Shown piece after piece: positions 15,757-24,393 of a stretch of DNA of 29,707 bases. Source of the DNA: Porticoccus sp047635255 (GTDB taxonomy: Bacteria > Pseudomonadota > Gammaproteobacteria > Pseudomonadales > Porticoccaceae); assembly GCA_047635255.1 (NCBI GenBank), contig JBLIIR010000011.1, forward strand, positions 1-29,707, given 5' to 3'. The notes under the pieces are model-generated. The model ran no database searches, was not told the origin of the DNA, and saw nothing but the letters and a program-made list of their open reading frames with translations. Within the stretch, counting starts at the first letter, position 1. Each line of letters begins with the position of its first letter. A program made the position numbers and the translations under genes.

Positions 15757-17634
15757 ATGCTTCAAGATTTTCGTGATAATCTCAGTGGTGTAGCGAAAAG
15801 TGTTTTAGTCGTTATCATTATAATTCCTTTTGCACTTTTTGGTGTTGACGCCTTATTTGAGACCAGAGCTACCGCAAAGGAGGTCGCTAATGTTAATGGC
15901 GATTCCATCTCAGAGCTGAGCCTTCAACAAGCAGTTCTTGTTAGAAAGCAACAAATTAGCAATAGAGTTAAGGATATCGATCCATCTCTTTTGGATGACG
16001 AAATCATGAGGCCGGCTGTCCTAAAGCGTCTCATTAGGCAGAAAATAGAGGAGCAAACTGCATCTGACATAGGGATGGCTATATCTAAGAAAAAGATTGA
16101 TTCTTTGCTGGTCCAGGTCCCTGAGTTTCAAACAAATGGTAGATTTAATCCTGAGCTTTATGAGTTTGTAGTAAAACAGATGGGTTATACGCCAACCTCC
16201 CACTATAAGGCTATTTACTCTGACTTGTTGGCTGAGCAGTTCTTTAAAGGTATTGTTGCAACGGGATTTTCTACAGAAAAAGAACAGGAATTAATAGCGA
16301 CAGTTTTAGACCAGACTCGCGATTATTACTACCTAACGATTCCTATTGAGGCGCAAAAAAATTCTGTCCAGCCCTCAGACGAGGATATTATTACTTACTA
16401 TGAAAATCATATTCCACAATTCATGACAGAAGAACAGGTGCTCGTTGAATATATAGAATTAAGGTCTTCTGATCTTTTGGGGGATATATATGTAGACGCT
16501 AGTCTCATAGAAGAAGGCTATCAAGAAAAAGTTAAGACCGCTTCTTTGGCCACACAATACCGCGCCGCGCATATTCTTTTAGATAAAAAAGCAGATAGCA
16601 GCCATTTAACTAAAATGGCTGCTATACAAGAAAAACTAAAAAATAATGGAGATTTCGTATTACTGGCAGAGGAATACTCTGATGATTTCCTAACTTCAGA
16701 AAAAGGTGGAGATCTTGGTTATGTTCGCTTAGGAGATCTTCCTTCTGAGTTAGATTTGGTTTTAGGGCGACTTGCTGTCGGAGAGGTTTCGGAGATTATA
16801 GAAACAAAAGCGGGAATTCATCTTTTAAAGTTATCTAAAAAGAAAGAGAAAGAAACACCAAATAGAGAGCTATTAGAGCCTGCTATTCGCGAAGAAATTC
16901 GACTACAGATGGCTGCAGAGCTGATGCCTGAAAAAATAGAGAAGCTAAAAGAGCTGGCATATAACGCTACATCGCTACAAGATGTTTCCAGTACGATGGG
17001 GCTAGATTTAAGTGTCTCTGGTTTTTTTGGACGGTCAGGCGGAGAAGGTATAGTCGCTAGCAAGGAAGTCATAAGCGCCGCTTTTAGTTCTTCGGTCATA
17101 GAGAATGGTTATGCTAGCGAAGTGATTGAGTTTTCCGATGACCATGTTTTAGTATTATCTGTACGCGAGCGCTCCATCCCAAAAATACAGCCATTAACTG
17201 ACGTTAAGGTTGAAATTAAAAAAATTATTCAACATGAAGTAGCATCTGAAAATATTGTGACTTATGGCTCCAAGCTGAGAGAGCTTGTTAAGTCTGGGGA
17301 GAGCATCGAGTCTGTTGCTAAGGCTGAAGATCTTGCTTGGCAGGTCAGTTTCAATACTAAAATTAATGGTGGAAATGAAGATGAATACATTAGAAAAAGT
17401 ACTATTTTCTCTATGATATTGCCTGATGTTGGTCCTACTGTTGATTATGTAATAATGCCAAATGGAGACTATGTGTTGCTAGCTTTAACTAAGGTTGCAT
17501 TTGGCAATTACGAGACACTTCGTCTTGCAGAAAAACAAGCAATGGTTTCCTCCAGATCGTCAGCTAACTCTAGTCGAGACTATCAGGCCTATATTGCCTT
17601 GTTGCATGAGAGCGCAGACATTGCTTCAGAGTAA
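15757..17634 (+). CDS. ppiD: Peptidyl-prolyl cis-trans isomerase D (periplasmic folding factor)
   Basis: Inner-membrane-anchored chaperone facing the periplasm that meets proteins leaving the Sec translocon. It has 625 residues (623 in E. coli). A short cytoplasmic N-terminus (MLQDFRDNLSGVAKS) precedes one membrane helix at about 17-31. The SurA-like N-terminal domain follows. The parvulin-type domain is at about 268-365, with AAHILLDK at its start, and then GDFVLLAEEYSDD, GGDLGYVRLGDLPSELD and AGIHLLKLSKK. A large C-terminal SurA-like region remains. Many PpiD parvulin domains are catalytically weak; activity here cannot be judged by eye. The position directly after hupB is conserved in gammaproteobacteria. 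In Pseudomonas as I recall it fabI follows; here sthA follows. Confidence 0.95.
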   Translation: MLQDFRDNLSGVAKSVLVVIIIIPFALFGVDALFETRATAKEVANVNGDSISELSLQQAVLVRKQQISNRVKDIDPSLLDDEIMRPAVLKRLIRQKIEEQTASDIGMAISKKKIDSLLVQVPEFQTNGRFNPELYEFVVKQMGYTPTSHYKAIYSDLLAEQFFKGIVATGFSTEKEQELIATVLDQTRDYYYLTIPIEAQKNSVQPSDEDIITYYENHIPQFMTEEQVLVEYIELRSSDLLGDIYVDASLIEEGYQEKVKTASLATQYRAAHILLDKKADSSHLTKMAAIQEKLKNNGDFVLLAEEYSDDFLTSEKGGDLGYVRLGDLPSELDLVLGRLAVGEVSEIIETKAGIHLLKLSKKKEKETPNRELLEPAIREEIRLQMAAELMPEKIEKLKELAYNATSLQDVSSTMGLDLSVSGFFGRSGGEGIVASKEVISAAFSSSVIENGYASEVIEFSDDHVLVLSVRERSIPKIQPLTDVKVEIKKIIQHEVASENIVTYGSKLRELVKSGESIESVAKAEDLAWQVSFNTKINGGNEDEYIRKSTIFSMILPDVGPTVDYVIMPNGDYVLLALTKVAFGNYETLRLAEKQAMVSSRSSANSSRDYQAYIALLHESADIASE

Positions 17635-17770
17635 TAAAGCTGTCTTATCACAAGGGTATATTTCCGTGCAAGAGTATTACCAGAGAATCAGTTAGAGCAT
17701 TTTTTGGTTATGTTTAATATTTTATGTCTTAGCTAAAGCTAATGCCGTTAGCTCTCTGGAGGAGTAATCA

Positions 17771-19195
17771 ATGGCCGATTACAAATATGATTTGGTAATT
17801 ATAGGTAGTGGTCCTGCAGGTGAAGGTGCAGCGATGTCTGCGGCCAAGCAGGGCTGGTCAGTAGCTGTTGTTGATGATCGTCCTATGGTCGGAGGAAACT
17901 GTACGCACCTAGGAACAATTCCATCCAAGGCTCTTCGTCATGCAGTTAGGCGAATGGTTCAATTTAATACTATGCCGATGTTTCGAGCAGTAGGCGAACC
18001 CCGATTATTTTCTTTTTCAGATGTAATGAGATCAGCTGAAGAGGTTATTCGCAAGCAAGTAGAGATTAGATCGCATGAATACTCTCGGAACAGAGTAAAG
18101 CTTCATTTTGGGCGGGCTACTTTTTGCGACAAAAACAATGTAATTGTAAGAAAAACAGATGGCACTAATGAGAAGATTGAAAGCCGAAATTTTTTAATTG
18201 CCACCGGAGCAAGCCCCTATCATCCCGAAGACGTTAACTTTGAGCATCCCTGCATATTTGATAGCGATACTATCTTAAAGCTAGGCCATAACCCCCGTAA
18301 TATTATTATCTACGGGGCAGGGGTAATAGGTTGCGAATATGCCTCCATCTTCTCTGGTTTAGACACTCGAGTCGATCTAGTAAATACCCGGGAAGGCCTG
18401 TTAGAATTTCTTGATGATGAGATTTCTGATGCTTTGAGCTATCAGTTGCGAAATTTAAATGTCACTGTACGGCACAAAGAAGAATATGCCGAAATTGAGA
18501 CTCGCGATAATGGTGTCACGATGGTGCTTAAATCAGGGAAAAGAATTCATGCAGAAGCCATTCTTTGGTGCAATGGTCGGACTGGCAATACGAAAAACCT
18601 GGGCTTAGATAAAATAGACTTGGATCTAGACGAAAGAGGGCAGATAGCAGTCAATGAAGATTATCAGACCTCATTAGCTAATGTTTATGCTGCCGGCGAT
18701 GTTGTTGGGTGGCCTGCCTTGGCTGGAGCAGCTTACGACCAAGGCCGTTCTGCTGCCGCACATATGTGCGGCCTAAAAGTATATCATGTAGATGATGTAG
18801 CAACAGGGATATGGACTATTCCTGAGATCAGCTTTGTTGGGAAGACAGAATCGGAGTTAACTAAAGAGCAAGTCCCATATGAAATTGGACGGGCATATTT
18901 TAAAAATATAGCAAGAGCGCATATCTCTGGAGAAGAGGTGGGTGTGCTAAAAATTCTATTTCATCAGAAAACCTTGGCGATACTTGGCGTCCATTGTTTT
19001 GGTGCTGAAGCTGCAGAAATTATTCATATTGGGCAAGCAATCATGAATCAGTCTGGAGATGCCAATACTTTAGATTATTTTATTAGCACAACCTTTAATT
19101 ATCCGACGATGGCTGAAGCTTACAGATTAGCGGCTATTAATGGCATGAATAGACTGAGTCGTGAATCCAGAAAATTGGCTTTTAATATAAGTTGA
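17771..19195 (+). CDS. sthA: Soluble pyridine nucleotide transhydrogenase (Si-specific)
   Basis: FAD flavoprotein transferring hydride between NADPH and NAD+, mainly draining excess NADPH. It has 474 residues (466 in E. coli). FAD-binding GSGPAGEGAA is at 12-21. In place of the dithiol of lipoamide dehydrogenase (CxxxxC), the segment GGNCTHLGTIPSKALRHAV keeps Cys44 but has Thr49 instead of the second Cys; this is the family's hallmark and not a defect. The second nucleotide-binding GAGVIGCEYASIF and the FAD segment YAAGDVVGWPALAGAAYDQGR follow, then a dimerisation domain with FNYPTMAEAYRLAA. A strong Shine-Dalgarno sequence, CTGGAGGAG, precedes the ATG. It probably works with FadBA and central metabolism by adjusting cofactor ratios (inference). 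Confidence 0.96.
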   Translation: MADYKYDLVIIGSGPAGEGAAMSAAKQGWSVAVVDDRPMVGGNCTHLGTIPSKALRHAVRRMVQFNTMPMFRAVGEPRLFSFSDVMRSAEEVIRKQVEIRSHEYSRNRVKLHFGRATFCDKNNVIVRKTDGTNEKIESRNFLIATGASPYHPEDVNFEHPCIFDSDTILKLGHNPRNIIIYGAGVIGCEYASIFSGLDTRVDLVNTREGLLEFLDDEISDALSYQLRNLNVTVRHKEEYAEIETRDNGVTMVLKSGKRIHAEAILWCNGRTGNTKNLGLDKIDLDLDERGQIAVNEDYQTSLANVYAAGDVVGWPALAGAAYDQGRSAAAHMCGLKVYHVDDVATGIWTIPEISFVGKTESELTKEQVPYEIGRAYFKNIARAHISGEEVGVLKILFHQKTLAILGVHCFGAEAAEIIHIGQAIMNQSGDANTLDYFISTTFNYPTMAEAYRLAAINGMNRLSRESRKLAFNIS

Positions 19196-19288
19196 TAATT
19201 ATTTTATGTGTGTAAAGCGCATCGCTAGATAATAATCAAATAAGATAATGACAATTAATGGGCGCAGAATTAGAAAATTTGCTTTAAT

Positions 19289-19297
19289 TGGTATAAT
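19289..19297 (+). promoter_or_regulatory. Extended -10 promoter for lolCDE
   Basis: TGGTATAAT at 19289-19297 is a perfect extended -10 element; the -35 region 17-18 bases upstream is poor, which is tolerated by extended -10 promoters. The predicted start is about 19304, leaving about 18 bases before the lolC ATG. Confidence 0.55.
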
Positions 19298-19321
19298 AAA
19301 TTCTATTTCAGGGTATTTGTT

Positions 19322-20566
19322 ATGATAAGCAATCTTTCCCTGAGTATTGGTTTTCGCTACATCAGAAGTAAGCGAAGCAACTCCTACATCTCTTTTGTTT
19401 CACTAATATCTTTTGTTGCTATGTCCCTTGGGGTTATGGTTTTAGTTGTTGTCCTTTCTGTAATGAATGGGTTTGAGCGTGAGATTAAAAAGCGTATTCT
19501 TAATGTGTTGCCTCATATCTCAGTAACAAATGCATCAGGAATAATTAACTGGGGTCCAGTAGGTGAAAAATTGCTTAAATTTGATCATATTGAAGGGTAC
19601 GCGCCCTTTGTTGAAGGCTATGGTTTACTGTCATCCTCTTCTTTAAGTCAGGGTGTCCTATTGCAGGGTATTTCACCGCCAGATGAAGTCAATGCTAGCT
19701 CAATTAATGATCATATGATTGCAGGTGAAATCAACGATCTTGAGCCTGGTCGATATGGAATGCTGATTGGTAGCATGCTAGCTGGCTCTTTAGGTGTCAC
19801 TGTTGGAGACAAGGTGGTTCTGTCGTTACCTGAATTAAATGTTACTCCAGTTGGTATTTTCCCGCGGTATAAACGTTTTCATATACGAGGAATTTACCAA
19901 GTAGGGGCACAGGTGGATGGTGGAATGGCATTTATTCATTATGTGGATGCTCAAAAACTATATCGTCTTGGTAAGAGTGTTACTGGAATCAAACTAAAGG
20001 TCGAGGATCCATTTAGTGTCATGAGCCTGATTCCTTTTATTGAGAAAAGTATAAACCCATCATTTCGTATAAAGACCTGGACTACTGAGATGAGCAGCTT
20101 ATTTAAAGCTATAAAGATGGAGAAAAAAATTGTTGGATTGCTACTGTCAGTTATTATTGCCATAGCAGCATTTAATATCATAGCTAGTCTTGTATTGATG
20201 GTTTCCAGCAAAAGACGTGATATCGCTGTACTAAGGACGCTTGGAGCGAAAGAAAGCACGATAGCGGGTATATTTATGATTCAGGGTTGCATTATTGGTA
20301 CATTGGGGGTGATTGTAGGGGCAACTTTAGGGTGTATATTGGCGGCATACATAGGAGATATTGTGAGTTGGATTGAGCAGCAGGCTGGATTTCATATTTT
20401 CGATCCAGCAGTTTATTTTATTAGCCAAATTCCATCTAAATTGATGTGGACAGATGTATTGCTGGTATGCTTTATGAGTTTAATTCTAAGCATTTTAGCT
20501 ACAGTTTACCCCGCTTTGAGGGCATCTCAAGTCTCCCCTGCAGAGGCACTTCGCTATGATAGATAG
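19322..20566 (+). CDS. lolC: Lipoprotein-releasing ABC transporter, permease subunit LolC
   Basis: Inner-membrane subunit of LolCDE, which extracts outer-membrane lipoproteins and hands them to LolA. It has 414 residues. It has the MacB/FtsX permease layout: N-terminal SIGFRYIRSKRSNSYISFVS, one membrane helix at about 25-50, a large periplasmic domain, then three C-terminal helices (about 270-295, 315-345, 375-400) with the family motif KRRDIAVLRTLGAKESTIAGIF. Position before lolD and the standard order favour LolC; the second permease downstream is LolE, so this is the two-permease (CDE) type and not the fused-role LolF type. The stop overlaps the lolD start by 11 bases, implying translational coupling. 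Confidence 0.92.
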   Translation: MISNLSLSIGFRYIRSKRSNSYISFVSLISFVAMSLGVMVLVVVLSVMNGFEREIKKRILNVLPHISVTNASGIINWGPVGEKLLKFDHIEGYAPFVEGYGLLSSSSLSQGVLLQGISPPDEVNASSINDHMIAGEINDLEPGRYGMLIGSMLAGSLGVTVGDKVVLSLPELNVTPVGIFPRYKRFHIRGIYQVGAQVDGGMAFIHYVDAQKLYRLGKSVTGIKLKVEDPFSVMSLIPFIEKSINPSFRIKTWTTEMSSLFKAIKMEKKIVGLLLSVIIAIAAFNIIASLVLMVSSKRRDIAVLRTLGAKESTIAGIFMIQGCIIGTLGVIVGATLGCILAAYIGDIVSWIEQQAGFHIFDPAVYFISQIPSKLMWTDVLLVCFMSLILSILATVYPALRASQVSPAEALRYDR

Positions 20567-21275
20567 TGATCGATGGGTAATACAGTGCCAAGAGTTGTCT
20601 AAGTCATATATTGAATCTAATGTTGAAGTAAAGGTACTAAATAATGTTTCATTAAAAGTTCGTGCAGGTGAAAAAATTGCCATTATTGGCGCCTCCGGTT
20701 CAGGAAAAACAACGCTACTCAATCTACTAGGCGGCTTAGACGATCTATCACAAGGCTCCATCGAAGTGATGGGTGCTGACTGGGCCTCCATGACCGAAAA
20801 TAAACGCGCCTTATGGCGAAACAAATACTTAGGTTTTGTGTATCAATTCCACCATCTTCTTGCAGAATTTACTGCTATAGAAAATGTATCTATGCCTCTG
20901 TTGATCAGGGGGATCGGAAAAGTGGAGGCACAACAAAGATCAAAAATAATTTTGTCACAAGTAGGTTTAGCTCATCGGTGTGAGCATAGACCTTCAGCCC
21001 TCTCAGGCGGAGAGAGACAAAGAGTGGCCATTGCAAGAGCACTGGTTGCACATCCTGCATGCGTGTTAATGGATGAGCCTACAGGAAACCTCGATTATTT
21101 TGCTGCTGAGACTGTTCTTGATACGCTTCTTGGTCTGAATGTTGAATTCGGAATTAGCTTTATTGTTGTTACTCATGAGAGCAGTGTTGCATCAAAAATG
21201 GATCGAATCTTATCCTTGGAGCATGGAGTTTTATTAGAAAAAAATTCAACTAACAAGTCACCACAGGCTGATTAG
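20556..21275 (+). CDS. lolD: Lipoprotein-releasing ABC transporter, ATP-binding subunit LolD
   Basis: Cytoplasmic ATPase powering LolCDE. It has 239 residues (233 in E. coli). Walker A GASGSGKT is at 45-52, the Q-loop is in YLGFVYQFHHLLAEFTA, the ABC signature is LSGGERQRVAIARAL, Walker B is CVLMDEPTGNLD, and the H-loop histidine is in VVTHESS. GFVYQFHHLLPEF-type sequence is characteristic of LolD within the MacB-like ABC family. The start overlaps the end of lolC by 11 bases, and lolE starts two bases after the stop, so the three genes form one tightly coupled operon. Confidence 0.96.
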   Translation: MIDSDRWVIQCQELSKSYIESNVEVKVLNNVSLKVRAGEKIAIIGASGSGKTTLLNLLGGLDDLSQGSIEVMGADWASMTENKRALWRNKYLGFVYQFHHLLAEFTAIENVSMPLLIRGIGKVEAQQRSKIILSQVGLAHRCEHRPSALSGGERQRVAIARALVAHPACVLMDEPTGNLDYFAAETVLDTLLGLNVEFGISFIVVTHESSVASKMDRILSLEHGVLLEKNSTNKSPQAD

Positions 21276-21277
21276 CA

Positions 21278-22513
21278 ATGCTTAAGCTTTTTCCTATTTT
21301 TATTGGATGGAGGAACTTCACGTCGGGTAGCGATAGTAATCTGGTATCTTTCATTTCTTTTTTGTCTATTTCAGGCCTGGCCTTAGGGACGGCATTGCTT
21401 ATCTTGGTGATGTCAATTATGAATGGTTTTGAAAAGGAAATGGAGTCGACAATACTCGGATCTGTGCCTCATGTGCAAATCTTTAAAGAGGGTGGCGTGA
21501 ATAACATCTCTGCGTTAACTCAGCTACTGGAATCTGACCCCAATGTGCGCGCAACTACACCTTTTTCTAAAGTGGATGGCATGCTGACAAGTAATGGCAG
21601 GGCTTTGCCTATAGAGCTACTTGGTATAGGGGCGACTCAAAGTAAAGATTTTATTGGAGGCTTCCTGTCTTCTGAATTACTTTCTTTATTTAAGGAGAGA
21701 GAGGACAGCTTTTTATTAACCAAGGGGGTTGCAGATAAATTATTCGTTGAGACTGGTGATATGGTTATGCTACTAGCACCTCAAGCTAAGGCATTCGATC
21801 ATGATGAATTTGCACCAAAAATTGTTTCTTTTCGGGTAGGAGGAGTTTTTAGCACTCATACACCTCTTGATCAAAAGCTAATCTTAGGTCCGCTCAAAGC
21901 AGTTGCACAAATAGCCGGTCTGAAAGACCCTCAGGGCATTCAAATTAAATTAAACAATGTCTTTGATGCAAGAGAGACAGGATTCAGGCTCATTAGAGCC
22001 TTGCCTTCAGGATATTCGCTCTCTGATTGGGTTCAAACACACGGAAATCTTTATCATGCGATAAAAATGTCACGTAAGATGATATTACTTCTAGTTTTTT
22101 TCATTCTAGCCATTGCTGTTTTTAATGTAGTCTCAATGCTTATGATGGTGGTGATAGATAAGCGTTCTGCTATATCAGTATTAAAGACTCAGGGCGCAAC
22201 AAATTTTGAAATTTCTTTGATTTTTATGACCCAAGGCCTTCTTATTGGGCTAGCAGGCTCTTTTTTGGGCGCCATAGTTGGTATCTTGGGCGCCTTGAAT
22301 GCCCCTGCTGCTGTAAGTAAGCTAGAGTCATTACTGGGATTTAATTTTCTTGAATCTGAGGTTTATCCTATTGACTATCTGCCATCTCAGCTGGTCTGGA
22401 GTGATGTATTTTTAGTCATTTTGGTTGCAGTAGTATTAAATCTGATTGTCACCATCTACCCATCGTTGCAGGCAGCTAAGATTAAGCCAGCGAGAGAGCT
22501 AAGGTATGAATAA
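21278..22513 (+). CDS. lolE: Lipoprotein-releasing ABC transporter, permease subunit LolE
   Basis: Second permease of LolCDE. It has 411 residues. The N-terminus FPIFIGWRNFTSGSDSNLVSFISFLS leads into a membrane helix ending at MNGFEKEME, matching the same spot in LolC (MNGFEREIK). A large periplasmic domain and three C-terminal helices follow, with DKRSAISVLKTQGATNFEI as the family cytoplasmic motif. It is clearly paralogous to the upstream LolC but diverged. The gene starts two bases after lolD and is the last of the operon; the stop faces the convergent DUF2062 gene across 34 bases with no clear hairpin. Confidence 0.93.
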   Translation: MLKLFPIFIGWRNFTSGSDSNLVSFISFLSISGLALGTALLILVMSIMNGFEKEMESTILGSVPHVQIFKEGGVNNISALTQLLESDPNVRATTPFSKVDGMLTSNGRALPIELLGIGATQSKDFIGGFLSSELLSLFKEREDSFLLTKGVADKLFVETGDMVMLLAPQAKAFDHDEFAPKIVSFRVGGVFSTHTPLDQKLILGPLKAVAQIAGLKDPQGIQIKLNNVFDARETGFRLIRALPSGYSLSDWVQTHGNLYHAIKMSRKMILLLVFFILAIAVFNVVSMLMMVVIDKRSAISVLKTQGATNFEISLIFMTQGLLIGLAGSFLGAIVGILGALNAPAAVSKLESLLGFNFLESEVYPIDYLPSQLVWSDVFLVILVAVVLNLIVTIYPSLQAAKIKPARELRYE

Positions 22514-22547
22514 ATAGATAATTTTATGCTTATTGGGTATTTTTAGA

Positions 22548-23069
22548 CTACACATCACTCCTCTTTTTTTGGCGCAGCGCCCAGTTTTTAAGTACTTTCC
22601 ATTTCCACAACTGATGTATAGCTATATAACCTAAACCACCACAAATAAAACCAGTTACAAGACTGCCTGTTAGCAGAGGGAGCCATATCAGCTTGCCTTG
22701 AGAAATTACCCAGCTCCATGAGAGCTCAATGGTAAGGGCTGTAAATTCCAACCCAAGTAGAAGAACGCCAATACTATAAGTAAACATAAATAATGGTGCA
22801 ACAGTTAAAGGGTTGCTGATCCATACAAGTGCAACAGCCACAGGTAGGTTGCTGCGAAAAAAAAAGGCAAGCAGGGCCGCAAGAATTGTTTGGCCAGGTA
22901 TGGGCAAAAAAGCAACAAAAAGGCCAATAAAAAATGAGGTCGATATGGATACTTTGTTTATATGAAATAAATTAGGATCCATAAACAAGGGCCCCATCCA
23001 TTTAATAGCACGGCTATTTAAAATTTTATGAGGAGCTGGAAGCCAGCGGTTTAGGAATTTTTTGGGCAT
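22548..23069 (-). CDS. DUF2062 domain membrane protein
   Basis: 173-residue inner-membrane protein of unknown function. The DUF2062 signature is clear: FIGLFVAFLPIPGQTILAALL followed by RSNLPVAVALVWISNPLTVAPLF, with about three to four hydrophobic segments (about 45-70, 76-110, 125-150) and a basic C-terminus. The short N-terminal stretch MPKKFLNRWLPAPHKI is amphipathic and typical. A DUF2062 gene next to lolCDE is also remembered from Pseudomonas. No Shine-Dalgarno sequence is evident before the ATG. A TATAAT reads on the minus strand at 23142-23137, about 70 bases upstream, but lacks a good -35. No function should be assigned. Confidence 0.85.
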   Translation of the reverse strand: MPKKFLNRWLPAPHKILNSRAIKWMGPLFMDPNLFHINKVSISTSFFIGLFVAFLPIPGQTILAALLAFFFRSNLPVAVALVWISNPLTVAPLFMFTYSIGVLLLGLEFTALTIELSWSWVISQGKLIWLPLLTGSLVTGFICGGLGYIAIHQLWKWKVLKNWALRQKKRSDV

Positions 23070-23448
23070 ACATAAATAGTCTGTATGGGTTAAGTTAGAG
23101 CTTGATTATGACTATTTTTCCCTGCACGCACTACCAATTATATTGATTCTGCAACAGATAAAAGACCAATCATGATGTGCGTGTAACGATGCGTATGATA
23201 GAACTATAAGGTTAACCAAGTGCTGAAAGATTTTTAAATAAAGAAAACCATTTTTTATTTTCAATAAATAGAGTCTTATTAAGTTGAAATTATTAATGAT
23301 TGTTTTTTTGCAGCTGTTAATTTTTTTGAATAAAAAAAATAATATTCTTCTTGACGATATACAAGTTTAAGCCTATATATTTCAGATATAACTTATGGCT
23401 TTTTTTGTATCGCTACGGTGCTTTACGTCGAGATGGAGAAATTTCGAT
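23070..23448. other. AT-rich intergenic region between the DUF2062 gene and the small acidic gene
   Basis: 379 bases without a supported gene, rich in A and T runs, separating two divergent genes. It holds a possible minus-strand -10 (ATTATA on the plus strand, 23137-23142) for the DUF2062 gene and a strong plus-strand promoter near its right end. I see no tRNA-like fold, terminator hairpin, tandem repeat or convincing small-RNA signature in the rest. Confidence 0.6.
23351..23379 (+). promoter_or_regulatory. Sigma70 promoter of the small acidic protein gene
   Basis: TTGACG at 23351-23356, a 17-base spacer, TATATA at 23374-23379. The -35 has one mismatch and the -10 two. The predicted start is about 23386, giving a leader of about 63 bases before the ATG at 23449. 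Confidence 0.68.
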
Positions 23449-23625
23449 ATGGGTGAAGATGATGACTTGATTGATGATATCTTTGATGCGGAAGATGATT
23501 TTACCGAAACAGGAGAAATAACTACCTCAGCTTCGCTTGAGGCGGATGCCAGACGCAGACTTGAGAGTAAGTTAGAAGGATTGCGGCTAAAAAAATTTAT
23601 TCAAGATTATGATTTTGATATGTAA
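23449..23625 (+). CDS. Small acidic conserved hypothetical protein (PA3496-like)
   Basis: 58 residues, with no signal peptide or membrane helix. The first 23 residues are very acidic (MGEDDDLIDDIFDAEDDF), then a short Ser/Thr stretch, then a basic helix (LEADARRRLESKLEGLRLKKFI) and an acidic end DYDFDM. The acidic head, ARRRLE helix and DFD tail recall the small family named after Pseudomonas PA3496, sometimes labelled a putative envelope integrity protein; this match is from memory. The ATG at 23449 is preferred because GGAGA lies nine bases upstream; an in-frame ATG at 23395 adds 18 residues of different composition with no ribosome site. It has its own promoter and sits before the ccm operon. 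Confidence 0.7.
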   Translation: MGEDDDLIDDIFDAEDDFTETGEITTSASLEADARRRLESKLEGLRLKKFIQDYDFDM

Positions 23626-23684
23626 CTTTTTAGGGTTACTTCAATTCTTTAGTTGTCTTTTTCCTTCTTAAGGCCAGCATTTTT

Positions 23685-23693
23685 TGGCATAAT
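23685..23693 (+). promoter_or_regulatory. Candidate extended -10 promoter of the ccm operon
   Basis: TGGCATAAT at 23685-23693 is a good extended -10; TTCTTA at 23665-23670, 17 bases upstream of the -10 hexamer, is a weak -35. Transcription would start near 23700. Confidence 0.45.
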
Positions 23694-23764
23694 GAGAGCT
23701 TAATTTATAGCTGGGCTAGAATCCGTTGCCTGACACAGATACTTTTGCGTCCAATTCATCTTTA

Positions 23765-24391
23765 ATGGGTATTCTTACTCTTAGGGATATTGAGTTTCAT
23801 CGAAATAAAAATCTATTATTTGCAGGTATTAATGCGAGCCTCGAGTCTGGTGATATTTTGCAGATCGAGGGGCCAAATGGCTCCGGAAAAACTACACTAT
23901 TGCGCTTGATTACTATGGCTTTAAGTCCTTGCTTGGGGGAAATTACCTGGCAGGGGAAAAATGTAACCTATATTCGCGAAAGGTATCTAAAAGATGTGCT
24001 GTTTCTTGGCCACCAGCCAGGATTGAATGAATCATTGTCTGCTGAGGAAAATTTAATTTGGTGGCGTAGATTAAATAAAAGTAATTCTTTGACTGACTCT
24101 GATGCATTGAAACGCACAGGTTTGATTAAATATAAGAGTATAGCTTGTTCTCATTTGTCGGCTGGCCAGTTGCGTCGAGCTGCGTTAGCAAGACTCCATG
24201 TTGCCGAAGCCAAGCTATGGATCCTTGATGAGCCATTTTCTGCTCTTGATAAAGAAGGCTCGAGCGAATTAAAAATATTGCTCCTTGATCACTTAAGCAG
24301 GGACGGTATTGTGGTTCTTTCAACACACCATGATTTAGAAATCAAAAATATGAAGCGCATTTCATTAATTTCTCCTCGTCAGGCGTGCTGA
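23765..24391 (+). CDS. ccmA: Cytochrome c maturation ABC transporter, ATP-binding subunit CcmA
   Basis: Cytoplasmic ATPase of the CcmABCDE complex; its hydrolysis releases heme-loaded CcmE from CcmCDE. It has 208 residues from the ATG at 23765 (207 in E. coli). Walker A GPNGSGKT is at 36-43, the ABC signature is LSAGQLRRAALARL (the Ala in place of the first Gly is common in CcmA), Walker B is LWILDEPFSALD, and the H-loop is STHHDLE. An in-frame TTG at 23726 would add 13 residues without family support. Neither start has a clear Shine-Dalgarno sequence, so the start is uncertain while the identity is not. It is the first gene of ccmABCDEFG; ccmB starts two bases after the stop. Confidence 0.93.
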   Translation: MGILTLRDIEFHRNKNLLFAGINASLESGDILQIEGPNGSGKTTLLRLITMALSPCLGEITWQGKNVTYIRERYLKDVLFLGHQPGLNESLSAEENLIWWRRLNKSNSLTDSDALKRTGLIKYKSIACSHLSAGQLRRAALARLHVAEAKLWILDEPFSALDKEGSSELKILLLDHLSRDGIVVLSTHHDLEIKNMKRISLISPRQAC

Positions 24392-24393
24392 TA

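Noticed and set aside
17891..17920. Loss of the second redox cysteine in SthA (Thr49) as a possible defect
   Set aside because: Absence of the dithiol partner is the normal state of soluble transhydrogenases and separates them from lipoamide dehydrogenase.
19322..22513. lolC and lolE as a possible recent duplication
   Set aside because: Two diverged permeases flanking lolD are the standard LolCDE arrangement; the similarity reflects ancient paralogy.
23070..23448. A small RNA or riboswitch in the AT-rich gap
   Set aside because: No stable GC-containing stem, terminator or recognisable riboswitch core could be found by eye; only promoter elements are supported.
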